A stretch of DNA of 64,000 nucleotides from Herbaspirillum sp. RV1423. GTDB taxonomy: Bacteria; Pseudomonadota; Gammaproteobacteria; Burkholderiales; Burkholderiaceae_D. The stretch lies in NCBI RefSeq assembly GCF_000577615.1, contig NZ_CBXX010000021.1, positions 1 through 64,000 of the forward strand, read 5' to 3'. Of this stretch, positions 38,129 to 47,174 are shown in pieces. The notes below the pieces were generated by a model. That model had not been told where the DNA came from, ran no database searches, and saw only the letters and a program-made list of their open reading frames with translations. Every line of letters begins with the position of its first letter. Within the stretch, counting starts at the first letter, position 1. Both the position numbers and the translations under genes were made by a program.

Positions 38129-39127
38129 TTAACCCTCTTTAACACGCATCCAGAAAGCAGAAGGCTCTGACAATGGATAGTGTTTTCTCATAATTTCAAA
38201 CTCAGGAAAAACCTTGAGCATACGTTCCGGATAATTTTCCATCAAATAGTTGCCAGGCCAGACCACCTCAAACCGAGAGTTATGAATTAAAAATGCCTGC
38301 AACAAATACTGCTCGTTCCAATACAACTGATTCTGAAAATACACCTCGGGATAAGGCTTGGGCAGACTAATGTCATGTACATGCACAAGAACACCGGGCT
38401 TCAGGCGAGGCAAAATCTCCAGAAATTCGTAATGCACGTCATTGCCGCTCCGAATCACGTGACTGGAATCGATAAAAAGTATGTCCCCTGCTTCCAATTC
38501 CTCAAAATAAGACAAAGGGACATCCTGCACACGCTTAACGATCAATTCGTCCAAGCCGGGATAGCCGTCTTTAAATAGAGGCCACGGATAAGGATCAATG
38601 GACGTCAATTTGATCTCGCTGCCCTCACCCTTGTTTGCTGTACATGCCGCGATTGCCAATAAGGTGGAATTTCCATTCCCAATTTCGACAATGCGCTTCG
38701 GCTTGAAGTGGCGGATCATGCAATAGTAAACATGTGCATCAACAGCCATGTAACCGCCGTTAATTAGATAGAAATCTGGAGGATCGAGGGGACCATCGAT
38801 GGGAAACCGCTCACGAAACTCTCCGAGATACTCTGGACAAATCGTCTCCATAACGTTTAAAGCCAGAACATCGTTTGTATCCACCCCAACCATTGCTGAC
38901 GGACGCCCCCAGAAAGTCTCGAGCTGGTCAATATCATCAGGAATCGGTAGATAAAAATGCTTACGCAGCAAATGAAAGCCGCGCTTGTAAAAAATGCTAT
39001 GCAGAGGATTGCCTCCCGGCGGCAATGCATCCATTCTGCTCGCCAACTCCTCCGCCAACTGCTCCATATCGAAGTCTTTAAGAGTTACGGGAGGAGGAAA
39101 GATACGATCCAATATATTTTTTATCAC
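38129..39127 (-). CDS. Class I SAM-dependent methyltransferase-like protein
   Basis: A 332-residue protein with a Rossmann methyltransferase core: PKRIVEIGNGNSTLLAIAA (about 145-163, motif I), LTSIDPYPWP and DILFIDSSHVIRSGNDVHYEFLEILPRLKPGVLVHVHDI, the Methyltransf_24-like pattern. The first 110 residues are a separate, unassigned region. The start codon seems to be GTG at 39127 with AGGAA upstream. It is one of three methyltransferase-like genes in this cluster and sits next to the large bifunctional glycosyltransferase. Confidence 0.8.
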   Translation of the reverse strand: MIKNILDRIFPPPVTLKDFDMEQLAEELASRMDALPPGGNPLHSIFYKRGFHLLRKHFYLPIPDDIDQLETFWGRPSAMVGVDTNDVLALNVMETICPEYLGEFRERFPIDGPLDPPDFYLINGGYMAVDAHVYYCMIRHFKPKRIVEIGNGNSTLLAIAACTANKGEGSEIKLTSIDPYPWPLFKDGYPGLDELIVKRVQDVPLSYFEELEAGDILFIDSSHVIRSGNDVHYEFLEILPRLKPGVLVHVHDISLPKPYPEVYFQNQLYWNEQYLLQAFLIHNSRFEVVWPGNYLMENYPERMLKVFPEFEIMRKHYPLSEPSAFWMRVKEG

Positions 39128-39213
39128 AACAGGGGTTCCTGCAAAAAAAACTACAATAGCGGAGCAAAATCCAGCCCCAGATTAAACAACAATTATTTGC
39201 ACTCTATGAAAAA

Positions 39214-42162
39214 CTAATTGGCGTAATTTTCTCGAGAAATACTTGGCTGTTGATCAATCAATGCCTCCCATTGATCAATCACATTCGAGACGTCATAGAT
39301 TTCTGCCCGTTCAAATCCTTTCGAAATATACTTATTCGTTATTTCAGGATTATCCATTAGGCATTCGATAGCATCCGCTATCTTGACCGGGTCCGGCAAA
39401 GTGAGGATGCCGAATTCGCCATTAGCAAGCACCTCTCGCGGTCCTGTCGGACAGTCGACGGAGACAATGGATGTACCGCATACCATGGCCTCGACCAACA
39501 CTAGTGCAAACGCTTCTAATTCGGATGTGAGAACCAGCACATCTGCTGCCTTGATCCAAGGATAGGGGTTATCTTTTCCGCCGGCGATCTTAACATATTC
39601 ACCTAATTCCAAACGCTCGACTTCGTTTGCAATATTCTCCCGCTCAATACCATCACCGATGCATGCAAGACTGAAAATTCGACCACGCGCTTTCAGTTCT
39701 GCACAAGCCGCCAGAAGCAATCCATGGTTTTTCTCCGCGCTGAGACGGCCCACATGCACCAAACAAAATTCCGACGAATCCCTCCACTGAATAGCATCAG
39801 AATCTTCCGCCGAGGACAAGCGGCGTATCCGCGCGCAGTCAATTGGATTGGGAATTGTCCTGACTTTGTGAGAATCCATCCCAACGTATGTTGCAATGTC
39901 AGTGCCGCAGCCGTCACCCGGCGTTACGACCTGGGATGCATTTCTGACCGCTTGGGAAAAATTCCAATACTCGGCATCAAACCGTCCTTTGCCTGGATAC
40001 ATCATTGGAAAATAACGAGACTCAAACGTATGTAAAGAAGCAATAAACGGCTGATCTAGCCACGCCTGCGCCAACCAGGCGGCGACTGCTGCCTCCTCCA
40101 TTACGGTAATGAGAACCTGATCATCGCTTAAACTTTTCGACAACTCGCTGGCTAGGCGATCTGCAGCAACCAGATGAGAGCTCATTGCATCAAGAAAAAT
40201 CGCTGCGGGATTTGCCGCCCGATCAAAACAAGCTTCATGCTGAAACTGCTCTCCCCTTCGCAGGCCACACAAGACATTCCGGGCGCGGCGTACGCCATGC
40301 ACTGCACGTCGCGCCAAGCGGACCACATCCTGCAACCGCAAACGAGTACGCCAATCAGGAGAGACGCCACGGTAAGCACACCGGGCAAGCAATACCAATC
40401 GCCCCCAGGCAGAAGCTGGCGGCATATCAATGACATGCTCAATGAGGGAGTCTTTCACTGTTGGACTACGCAACGAAAGTAGTGAAACATCCGAAGCATA
40501 AGAAACGGCAGTGTGGTGGCATTCTCCATGCAATACTACGACGGTCGGCGCATATCGTTGACGATCAAGATAGCGCACCAAGTTCCAAACCACGCGCTCA
40601 GCGCCCCCACCCCAGATGGATCTCTGAACAAAGACGACTTTACGCTTGTCGTGTGGCGACTTTGCTCGATCCAGAATTGCGACAATACGGTCCGCATTAG
40701 TGCCACTATCGCCATCAGATGACATGGACACAGCCGCAATTGCATCGATCCAAATAGACCGAGCGCTACCTCCATGAACAACTAAATTGACCTCTCCGAG
40801 CAAAGGAAGAGTATCTTTGGCCGCAGCAGTATTTCGAAGTACGGGAATGCTATCGAACCACGCCCAACTCGCCCCAACCCCATTCGCCAAGATCAATACC
40901 CGATAACCACGCGCGAGCAATTGGCCCGCAAGAGAACGTACGAAAGATAAGTCAGCGTCCACTACATCCTGAAAAACAATTTTCTCCAGTTGGCTGCTGC
41001 AGGCGAGATCTGGCTTAACAAAAATGTTCTCAAATTTTTCAAGATAGGCAACCAGTGCGTCTTCTGTACCTGCAGGCCCATGTTTCCGCTCAAAACACTC
41101 GCCCCGAGCCAACCCGATATAATCCAGCGGTGAGTAAGTAAAATCCAGATCTGGTCCGGAAACCGCGAACGCCAACTGACACCACATCCAACCCCATGCA
41201 TCCCCGTCTTCTTGCAGTGCCATCTTTCGGATGCGCTGAACAACTATTTCTGCCAGTTCTTGACGTTCCAGGCGCGCGACTTTTTCACGAGGAATCACCC
41301 ATTCCAGCACACGCAACATGAATGCAGGCTGCGCTCCGAGACAGTAAATAAAAGAAGTGCGATCACACGCTACCTCAAGAGCTAACGATATTAGATCGCG
41401 CGCTACTTCTTTCTGCCCCAGATCGGCAAAGGGCAAAAGCTCTGAAAACGAATGCTGATTGATAAACCTAATTGCAGCTTTTGCGGTATCAAAATAGCAT
41501 GCGTCAGGAAAAACCTCAGAACCTTGTGCAGCATGATTGCGACTGATTACAGTCCATTCGGGGATGAATACCCCTTGATTCTGTTGAAGTAGACGCAACC
41601 ACAAATCGTAGTCCTGCGCATACCGTAGGCTGCTATCAAAAACACCTACTTTCTCCCAGGCAGTCCGCCGAACACAAATAGAAATACCGTTGACAAAATT
41701 ACGATAAAACAGCGTAAGTATCTGTGCATCTGGCCGCGGCACCGGCCCCCATAGGTCACGACGATCCAACTCACCGGTCGCATCCCTCAGCAGGGAAAAA
41801 TAGGAAAAGAAGAAATTGGCATCGGGATGCTGTTCGCTCCACCGCCGATTGACCTCGAGCTTGTTCGGCTCGAATATATCATCGGAGCTCAGCCAATGAA
41901 GCCATTGGCCACATGCATGGCGCAATCCTGTATTGAGGGCGGCCGCCACCCCCCCGTTGGCTTGAGAGATCAGTTTTATCCGAGAATCTCGTTGAGCATA
42001 TTCTTCCACCAACACGGCAGTCTCATCCGTCGAGCCATCGTTGACAACGATAGCCTCCCATGAGGGATCAGTCTGATGGAGCAGACTATCCAGAGCCGCA
42101 GAAATAAAAGCGGCCTGGTTATACGTTGGAACGATAATCGAGGAAAAAGGCTCTTCAATCAT
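39214..42162 (-). CDS. Bifunctional glycosyltransferase (GT2 + GT4)
   Basis: A 982-residue fusion. Residues 1-240 form a GT2 domain (SIIVPTYNQAAFISAALDSLLHQTD, DGSTDE, LSSDDIFEPNKLE). Residues 240-500 are a linker/degenerate region with VVHGGSARSIWIDAIAA near 461-477. Residues about 507-970 form a GT4 domain: WGGGAERVVWN (517-527), VHVGRLSAEKNHG (802-814) and the EX7E pair Glu883/Glu891 with PTGPRE (905-910). It could add two successive sugars in the cytoplasm. ATG at 42162. It is the longest glycosyltransferase in the cluster. Confidence 0.9.
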   Translation of the reverse strand: MIEEPFSSIIVPTYNQAAFISAALDSLLHQTDPSWEAIVVNDGSTDETAVLVEEYAQRDSRIKLISQANGGVAAALNTGLRHACGQWLHWLSSDDIFEPNKLEVNRRWSEQHPDANFFFSYFSLLRDATGELDRRDLWGPVPRPDAQILTLFYRNFVNGISICVRRTAWEKVGVFDSSLRYAQDYDLWLRLLQQNQGVFIPEWTVISRNHAAQGSEVFPDACYFDTAKAAIRFINQHSFSELLPFADLGQKEVARDLISLALEVACDRTSFIYCLGAQPAFMLRVLEWVIPREKVARLERQELAEIVVQRIRKMALQEDGDAWGWMWCQLAFAVSGPDLDFTYSPLDYIGLARGECFERKHGPAGTEDALVAYLEKFENIFVKPDLACSSQLEKIVFQDVVDADLSFVRSLAGQLLARGYRVLILANGVGASWAWFDSIPVLRNTAAAKDTLPLLGEVNLVVHGGSARSIWIDAIAAVSMSSDGDSGTNADRIVAILDRAKSPHDKRKVVFVQRSIWGGGAERVVWNLVRYLDRQRYAPTVVVLHGECHHTAVSYASDVSLLSLRSPTVKDSLIEHVIDMPPASAWGRLVLLARCAYRGVSPDWRTRLRLQDVVRLARRAVHGVRRARNVLCGLRRGEQFQHEACFDRAANPAAIFLDAMSSHLVAADRLASELSKSLSDDQVLITVMEEAAVAAWLAQAWLDQPFIASLHTFESRYFPMMYPGKGRFDAEYWNFSQAVRNASQVVTPGDGCGTDIATYVGMDSHKVRTIPNPIDCARIRRLSSAEDSDAIQWRDSSEFCLVHVGRLSAEKNHGLLLAACAELKARGRIFSLACIGDGIERENIANEVERLELGEYVKIAGGKDNPYPWIKAADVLVLTSELEAFALVLVEAMVCGTSIVSVDCPTGPREVLANGEFGILTLPDPVKIADAIECLMDNPEITNKYISKGFERAEIYDVSNVIDQWEALIDQQPSISRENYAN

Positions 42163-42253
42163 TGAGTTAATTGAATGGATTCAGCAAAAGGCTACAGGTG
42201 CTTGACAAACTCAAACACCTCCGACGGAAAAATCTGATTTTGCTAACGACAAG

Positions 42254-43381
42254 CTATGCTTTAGACCATACAACTCGATTGATATAGTCAACGTAGCTCA
42301 AAACGATGTTAACAATTTTCTTAGAGACCAAGCCCCCCTCATAGTCCGGAACAATCCGGTTGCGGGACTTGCTCTTTGAATATTGCACCACAGTGACTTC
42401 AACGGCTTCCAGCACTCGCTCAGCCTTCAGTCCGCTCATGATCAAAGTCCCCTGATCCATCCCCTCAGGACGCTCATGAGTCTGCCGTATCGTAATCGCC
42501 GGTAGATTCAGCAAAGAGGCCTCTTCGGTGATCGTACCGCTATCAGAAAGGATGCAAAATGCATCCATCTGCAGCTTGATATAGTCAAAGAACCCGAAAG
42601 GCTTAAGGAACTGTATCCGTTTATCAAGACCATCAACACCAAGCTTCTCAAGACGCAGACGGGTTCTCGGATGTGTTGATACAATCACCGGCATATCATA
42701 TTTCTGCAACAACGCTTGAAGAGTCTCCAACAAGTCAGTCAGATTCTCAGGCGAGTCAACGTTTTCTTCCCGATGCGCACTCACTAGAAAATATTTCCCA
42801 GCTACCAATTCAAGCCGATCGAGAATATCTGATTGCTCGATTTGCGGTGAAAAATGCTCCAGCACTTCCTGCATGTGCGAGCCGGATTTAATGATGCGCT
42901 CTCCGGGCAAGCCCTCATCGAGCAAATATCTGCGAGCATGCTCCGTCAATACCAGATTAATATCGCTAAGATGATCAACTACTTTACGATTCAACTCTTC
43001 GGGTACTCGCTGATCAAAGCAACGATTGCCCGCTTCCATGTGAAAAACCGGAATTTTTCGACGCTTAGCGGCAATGATCGATAGGCAAGAATTCGTATCC
43101 CCATACAGCAGTAGGGCATCGGGTTTTTCAATTTCGAAAACCTCGTCAGATTTCTCAATTACCCGGGCAATCGTCTGCGCGGCATTAGCACCGACCACAC
43201 CCAAGAAGTAATTAGGCTTACGAATGCCAAGCTCATCAAAAAACACCTGATTGAGCTCATAGTCAAAATTTTGCCCTGTATGCACCAAGATGTGGTTAGT
43301 CGACTCGTCCAATGCCGCAATTACGCGAGACATTTTGATCAGTTCCGGGCGAGTCCCAACAATGGTCATCACCTTAAGCAT
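42254..43381 (-). CDS. Non-hydrolysing UDP-N-acetylaminosugar 2-epimerase
   Basis: A 375-residue enzyme of the WecB family. Motifs: MTIVGTRPELIKMSRVI, HTGQNFDYELNQVFFDEL, FHMEAGNRCFDQRVPEELNRKVVDHLSD and SDSGTITEEASLLNLPAITIRQTHERPEG. Located just after a CapE-type dehydratase and an RmlD-like reductase, it is best read as the WbjD/CapG/WbvD equivalent that inverts C2 of a UDP-6-deoxy-L-aminosugar, not as a UDP-ManNAc maker. Its ATG overlaps the CapE-like stop by eight bases. Confidence 0.9.
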   Translation of the reverse strand: MLKVMTIVGTRPELIKMSRVIAALDESTNHILVHTGQNFDYELNQVFFDELGIRKPNYFLGVVGANAAQTIARVIEKSDEVFEIEKPDALLLYGDTNSCLSIIAAKRRKIPVFHMEAGNRCFDQRVPEELNRKVVDHLSDINLVLTEHARRYLLDEGLPGERIIKSGSHMQEVLEHFSPQIEQSDILDRLELVAGKYFLVSAHREENVDSPENLTDLLETLQALLQKYDMPVIVSTHPRTRLRLEKLGVDGLDKRIQFLKPFGFFDYIKLQMDAFCILSDSGTITEEASLLNLPAITIRQTHERPEGMDQGTLIMSGLKAERVLEAVEVTVVQYSKSKSRNRIVPDYEGGLVSKKIVNIVLSYVDYINRVVWSKA

Positions 43382-44384
43382 TCAACTGCTCCTGAATGAA
43401 ATCCAAGTTGAGCAGCAATTTTTTTACGCCCTCTACATCAAGCCTCTCTGTATTGTGAGAGGTATAGTCGTCAAGCGCGGCAATCTCGATTTCACCTTCG
43501 ACGAAAAATTTCGCATAATTCAAATCACGATTATCGGCCAAAATTCTAAAATAACGCCCCATGTCTTCAGCCTTAGACATTTCTTCACGAGAGACCAAAG
43601 ACTCGTAGAGTTTTTCGCCATGCCTTGTCCCGATAACGCGCACATCATCGCTCTTGCCAAACAAACCATTCAACGCCTTGGCCAATACCTCAACAGTTGA
43701 CGCAGGGGCCTTTTGAACAAAAATATCTCCTTGACGACCATGCTCAAATGCATGCAACACTAGGTCAACAGAATCTTCCAATGACATAAGAAAACGCGTC
43801 ATTGCCGGATCGGTAATCGTGAGCGCCTTACCTTCCTTAATCTGCCCCACAAACAAAGGAATCACCGAACCACGTGAAGCCATCACGTTACCATATCGCG
43901 TCGCGCACAATACCGTCTCGCCATCGCCGCGCATCCTTGATTTTGCGACCATCAGTTTTTCCATCATAGCCTTGGAAATTCCCATAGCGTTGATGGGGTA
44001 GACAGCCTTGTCGGTGCTGAGAACGACAACGCGGCCGACACGATTTGCAATAGCTGCGTTCATCACATTTTCCGCTCCGAGGATGTTAGTCCTAACAGCT
44101 TCCATTGGATAAAATTCGCAAGAAGGCACTTGCTTAAGTGCTGCCGCGTGGAATACATAGTCGACGCCTTGCATCGCCTCGTACACGCCGTCATAGTTGC
44201 GAACGTCGCCGATATAAAATTTCAATTTGGGGTCGTTAAAAGCGATTCTCATATCTTCTTGCTTTTTTTCGTCGCGGCTGAAGATTCGAATTTCGCGCAC
44301 GCTAGTTCTAAGGAAACGCTTCAATACTGCATTGCCGAACGAACCAGTTCCACCGGTAATCATTAAAACTTTATTCGAAAACAT
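43374..44384 (-). CDS. CapE/FnlA/WbjB-type UDP-GlcNAc 4,6-dehydratase/5-epimerase
   Basis: A 336-residue soluble SDR enzyme. Rossmann motif GGTGSFGNA (11-19); active site STDKAVYPINAMGISK (123-138) with Met134 replacing the usual Tyr and Lys138, as in CapE, FnlA and WbjB. These convert UDP-GlcNAc to a 4-keto-6-deoxy-L-sugar. I choose ATG 44384 with GTGG/GGGGAAAG upstream; the longer frame to 44414 overlaps the previous gene and adds unconserved residues. It feeds the reductase (44401) and 2-epimerase (42254). Confidence 0.91.
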   Translation of the reverse strand: MFSNKVLMITGGTGSFGNAVLKRFLRTSVREIRIFSRDEKKQEDMRIAFNDPKLKFYIGDVRNYDGVYEAMQGVDYVFHAAALKQVPSCEFYPMEAVRTNILGAENVMNAAIANRVGRVVVLSTDKAVYPINAMGISKAMMEKLMVAKSRMRGDGETVLCATRYGNVMASRGSVIPLFVGQIKEGKALTITDPAMTRFLMSLEDSVDLVLHAFEHGRQGDIFVQKAPASTVEVLAKALNGLFGKSDDVRVIGTRHGEKLYESLVSREEMSKAEDMGRYFRILADNRDLNYAKFFVEGEIEIAALDDYTSHNTERLDVEGVKKLLLNLDFIQEQLNA

Positions 44385-44400
44385 TTCCACTTTCCCCAAA

Positions 44401-45255
44401 TCAATTAAATTCATGCATGCGCTTCACTAACGTAACCCAGTCTGGTGAAACATATCCCGTGGCATCGAAAAACTTGGTTGCATCAAGCGAGCGATCAATA
44501 CACACCGCCTCCGAGGGGACGATGGTAATTTCTTTGCCATATACCTGCGTCACAATCTGAAGCAAATCATACTTATTCGTCGGCTGTGCGGCGACATGAT
44601 ACAAGCCATGCAATTCACTGTTCGGCAAGACATAATCGCGTACGACACGCGCCAACTCAACGGTAGGTAAGCCAGAAAATATGGCCTTCGTATAACCGCT
44701 TACTGTGCCATTTTGGGCCAAGAACCACCCGATAAGACTATTAGCCGAGCTTAATTCTCGGCCAATGATGGATGTCCGCAATGTAATAGCGCCAACATCG
44801 TGCAACTCACCCAACAATTTGGTTCGTCCGTACAAATCATCTGCATCAGGGAAGTCTGCTTCCTTGTACCCTCCCTTTGCCCCCGAAAAAACACAGTCCG
44901 TACTAATATGAATAACTCTGGCGCCAATCATCTTGCCCAGCGCACGCAGACGATGCGGTAACAATGTATTGATAGGTACAGCTTGGAGCGGGTTTGCCGA
45001 CTCTGCAAGTTGCTTTACAAGTCCCACGCAATTGATGATGACTTGAGGGCGCACCTCGTCAAAAACTTTGATTAAAGAATCCTGACTTTCCACGTCAACG
45101 CCATAGAGGATACGATCATGCATCTCACTGGAAAAAAAACGCTTTGCATTGGCGCTACGGGCAGTACCATATACTCCCAACGACTTATTCGCGGCAAGAA
45201 ACCTAAACATGGCGTTCCCTAGCATACCGGTAATACCAAGTACGATGACTTTCAT
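44401..45255 (-). CDS. RmlD-like sugar nucleotide 4-reductase
   Basis: The 284-residue SDR protein starts MKVIVLGITGMLGNAMFRFL, with VIHISTDCVFSGAKGGYKE and DLYGRTKLLGE as the active-site region (YGRTK). It is RmlD-like in size and lacks the C-terminal cupin domain of CapF/WbjC (about 370 residues). In the L-QuiNAc pathway a reductase of this short type (QnlB/WbvR) follows the CapE-type enzyme, so UDP-L-QuiNAc (or L-RhaNAc intermediate) is more likely than UDP-L-FucNAc. ATG 45255 has GGAGG eight bases upstream. First gene of the cluster. Confidence 0.85.
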   Translation of the reverse strand: MKVIVLGITGMLGNAMFRFLAANKSLGVYGTARSANAKRFFSSEMHDRILYGVDVESQDSLIKVFDEVRPQVIINCVGLVKQLAESANPLQAVPINTLLPHRLRALGKMIGARVIHISTDCVFSGAKGGYKEADFPDADDLYGRTKLLGELHDVGAITLRTSIIGRELSSANSLIGWFLAQNGTVSGYTKAIFSGLPTVELARVVRDYVLPNSELHGLYHVAAQPTNKYDLLQIVTQVYGKEITIVPSEAVCIDRSLDATKFFDATGYVSPDWVTLVKRMHEFN

Positions 45256-45601
45256 TAAATGCGCCTCCAAAAGATCGCTCAAATATGCGACTCGCACTAG
45301 TATTAGCGCGTCAACCAGCTAGGCGGCCACACGCAAAATATTACACAAAAGCAATGAGAAATTAAGCAAAGGCGTATTTTACAACGAGCCTCGTCGGGGA
45401 AACGGGGCTTTTCGCGGCTCCGCCCCGAAAGATCCCTCGGTCTCGATGCCCAAAACGTGCGCTATGAAGGACTTCACGTAAACATACACAGAAGAATATG
45501 TAGTAGCTCATCCATCGCGCTTTGAAACTTATTATCTCCAGCACCTCGTTCGCTTCCTTTGAGACTAAACTTCAATTTTTTTGCAACAGAACGCATAAAA
45601 C
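45256..45601. other. Divergent intergenic region at the O-antigen locus edge, 346 bp
   Basis: It must contain the promoter of the long minus-strand operon and that of apaH. A GC-rich patch (about 45392-45440) holds nested inverted pieces such as CGGGGC/GCCCCG and TCGGGG/CCCCGA; no T-run follows. A TTGACG occurs on the minus strand near 45306-45311 but without a good -10 at standard spacing. No JUMPStart-like sequence was noticed. Confidence 0.4.
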
Positions 45602-46429
45602 ATGAACATAATAAAGACCTATGCTATAGGCGACATACAAGGATGCCAGTTTCAATTAAGCTCGCTTTTAAGATTTCTCTCAGAATCGTCAACAATAACA
45701 CGGCTTATTTTCGTCGGCGACCTCATCAACCGCGGCCCGCAATCCTTGGCAACGCTTCGCCATATCCGTTCGCTCGGCGATCACGCCGAAGTAGTGCTGG
45801 GCAACCACGACCTCCATCTGCTCGCCGTCTCCCAAGGCATCCGCCCCCTCCACCCCACCGACACCCTGCAAGACATCCTCACCGCCCCCGATCGCGACGA
45901 ACTGCTCGACTGGCTGCGTCATCGTCCCCTGGCCCTGTTCGAACAAGGCAATCTGTTATTCCACGCCGGTGTATTGCCGGAATGGGATGCACCCAAGGTC
46001 ATGTCGCTCGCTCATGAGGTCGAAACCATGCTGCGCGGACCGAACTGGGTCGACTTTCTCCGCCATATGTACGGCAACGAGCCCATCCACTGGGACGATA
46101 ACCTGCAGGGCTACGACCGCCTGCGCTGCATCGTCAACACGCTCACGCGCATCCGCTTCTGCACCCCCGACGGCGGTATTGATTTCAAGATCAAGGAAGG
46201 CGCCGGCGCCGCGCCACCAGGTTATGTGCCGTGGTTCGACATGCCAGGCCGCAAAACCGCCGACGTCACTTGCGTCTTCGGCCACTGGTCGGCGCTGGGT
46301 CTGACGTTACGGCCGAACCTGATCGGCCTGGATACCGGCTGCGTCTGGGGCGGCAAGCTTACTGCGGTGCGGCTTGAGGATCGGGCGCTGTTCCAGGTGG
46401 ATTGTCCGCAGGCACAGCGGCACGGCTGA
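45602..46429 (+). CDS. apaH: Bis(5'-nucleosyl)-tetraphosphatase, symmetrical
   Basis: The 275-residue cytosolic metallophosphatase cleaves Ap4A to two ADP. Motifs of the calcineurin-like fold: YAIGDIQGC (7-15), [12 protein letters not shown] (about 37-48), [12 protein letters not shown] (about 63-74) and [10 protein letters not shown]. Length matches E. coli ApaH (about 280). The first 35 codons are AT-rich with rare codons (several ATA) while the rest is GC-rich. There is no clear ribosome-binding site before ATG 45602. The 3' end overlaps the convergent plsC-like gene by 71 bases. Confidence 0.92.
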   Translation: MNIIKTYAIGDIQGCQFQLSSLLRFLSESSTITRLIFVGDLINRGPQSLATLRHIRSLGDHAEVVLGNHDLHLLAVSQGIRPLHPTDTLQDILTAPDRDELLDWLRHRPLALFEQGNLLFHAGVLPEWDAPKVMSLAHEVETMLRGPNWVDFLRHMYGNEPIHWDDNLQGYDRLRCIVNTLTRIRFCTPDGGIDFKIKEGAGAAPPGYVPWFDMPGRKTADVTCVFGHWSALGLTLRPNLIGLDTGCVWGGKLTAVRLEDRALFQVDCPQAQRHG

Positions 46430-47165
46430 GCTCTTCCGGCACATAGCCAAGTCCGTCCGCGATTACCTTGCGTGCGGCGACTGCCAACTCGCGCCGATGC
46501 GCGCCAGTGCTTGGAATCGCCTGCAATTGCATCAGTTCCGCCGTCATCGAACGTGCCTTCAAAATCGCCAGGATGCTCTCGATGATCGTCGTCTCGCCGA
46601 TGAAGTCGGCGGCCGGATGGTATTGCCCCTGTGCATCCAGGTAGCGCAACGCGTACGGCTGCACCGGCACCTTGGCATCGATCGCGGCTTCGAACAGGTT
46701 GGCATGGAAAGGCAGCAGATTTCCTTGCGCCGCCGTTGTTCCTTCAGGAAAAAAAGCCACCCGGTCGCCCGCTTCGATGCTGTCCACCAGCCCCTTGAAA
46801 ATGCGTCGCACGTCGCTGGCCTTGCCGCGCGAGATGAAAATGGTGCCGGTCTTGGCACACAGCCAGCCGATGAAAGGCCAACTGCGGATGTCCGATTTCG
46901 CCACGAAGCGACACGGCTGCATGGAGTTGACCACGAAAATATCGAGCCATGAAATGTGGTTGGCGATGATCAACGCTCTTGGCGGCGCGGGTGTGCCAGC
47001 CAGTTGGCGAATCACTACCTGAATGCCGCAAATGCCCAGCAACCGGCGCGACCAGCGACGGATGTGGCCTTCCCTGCCGGTCGGACCGATCCACGGGAAA
47101 ATGAAAGCGCAGATCGCCATGCCGAGAAACAGATGCGCCACCAGACGCAACACGCGAAAAAACAT
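46359..47165 (-). CDS. 1-acyl-sn-glycerol-3-phosphate acyltransferase (PlsC family)
   Basis: A 268-residue membrane acyltransferase that forms phosphatidic acid from lysophosphatidic acid, or a related acyl transfer. The HX4D catalytic motif is His70-Asp75 in NHISWLDIF, and [12 protein letters not shown] is the acceptor-binding EGT block. Two N-terminal hydrophobic segments (about 5-27 and 42-54) anchor it. The C-terminal 25 residues, within the overlap with apaH, are Pro/Ala-rich. ATG 47165; dihydroorotase-like gene ends nine bases upstream, suggesting cotranscription. Confidence 0.88.
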   Translation of the reverse strand: MFFRVLRLVAHLFLGMAICAFIFPWIGPTGREGHIRRWSRRLLGICGIQVVIRQLAGTPAPPRALIIANHISWLDIFVVNSMQPCRFVAKSDIRSWPFIGWLCAKTGTIFISRGKASDVRRIFKGLVDSIEAGDRVAFFPEGTTAAQGNLLPFHANLFEAAIDAKVPVQPYALRYLDAQGQYHPAADFIGETTIIESILAILKARSMTAELMQLQAIPSTGAHRRELAVAARKVIADGLGYVPEELSRAAVPADNPPGTAPDPQAAPQ

Positions 47166-47174
47166 CGTCCCCGC

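Noticed and set aside
25861..45255. Wzx/Wzy-dependent assembly
   Set aside because: No multi-span flippase or polymerase candidate; Wzm/Wzt are present instead.
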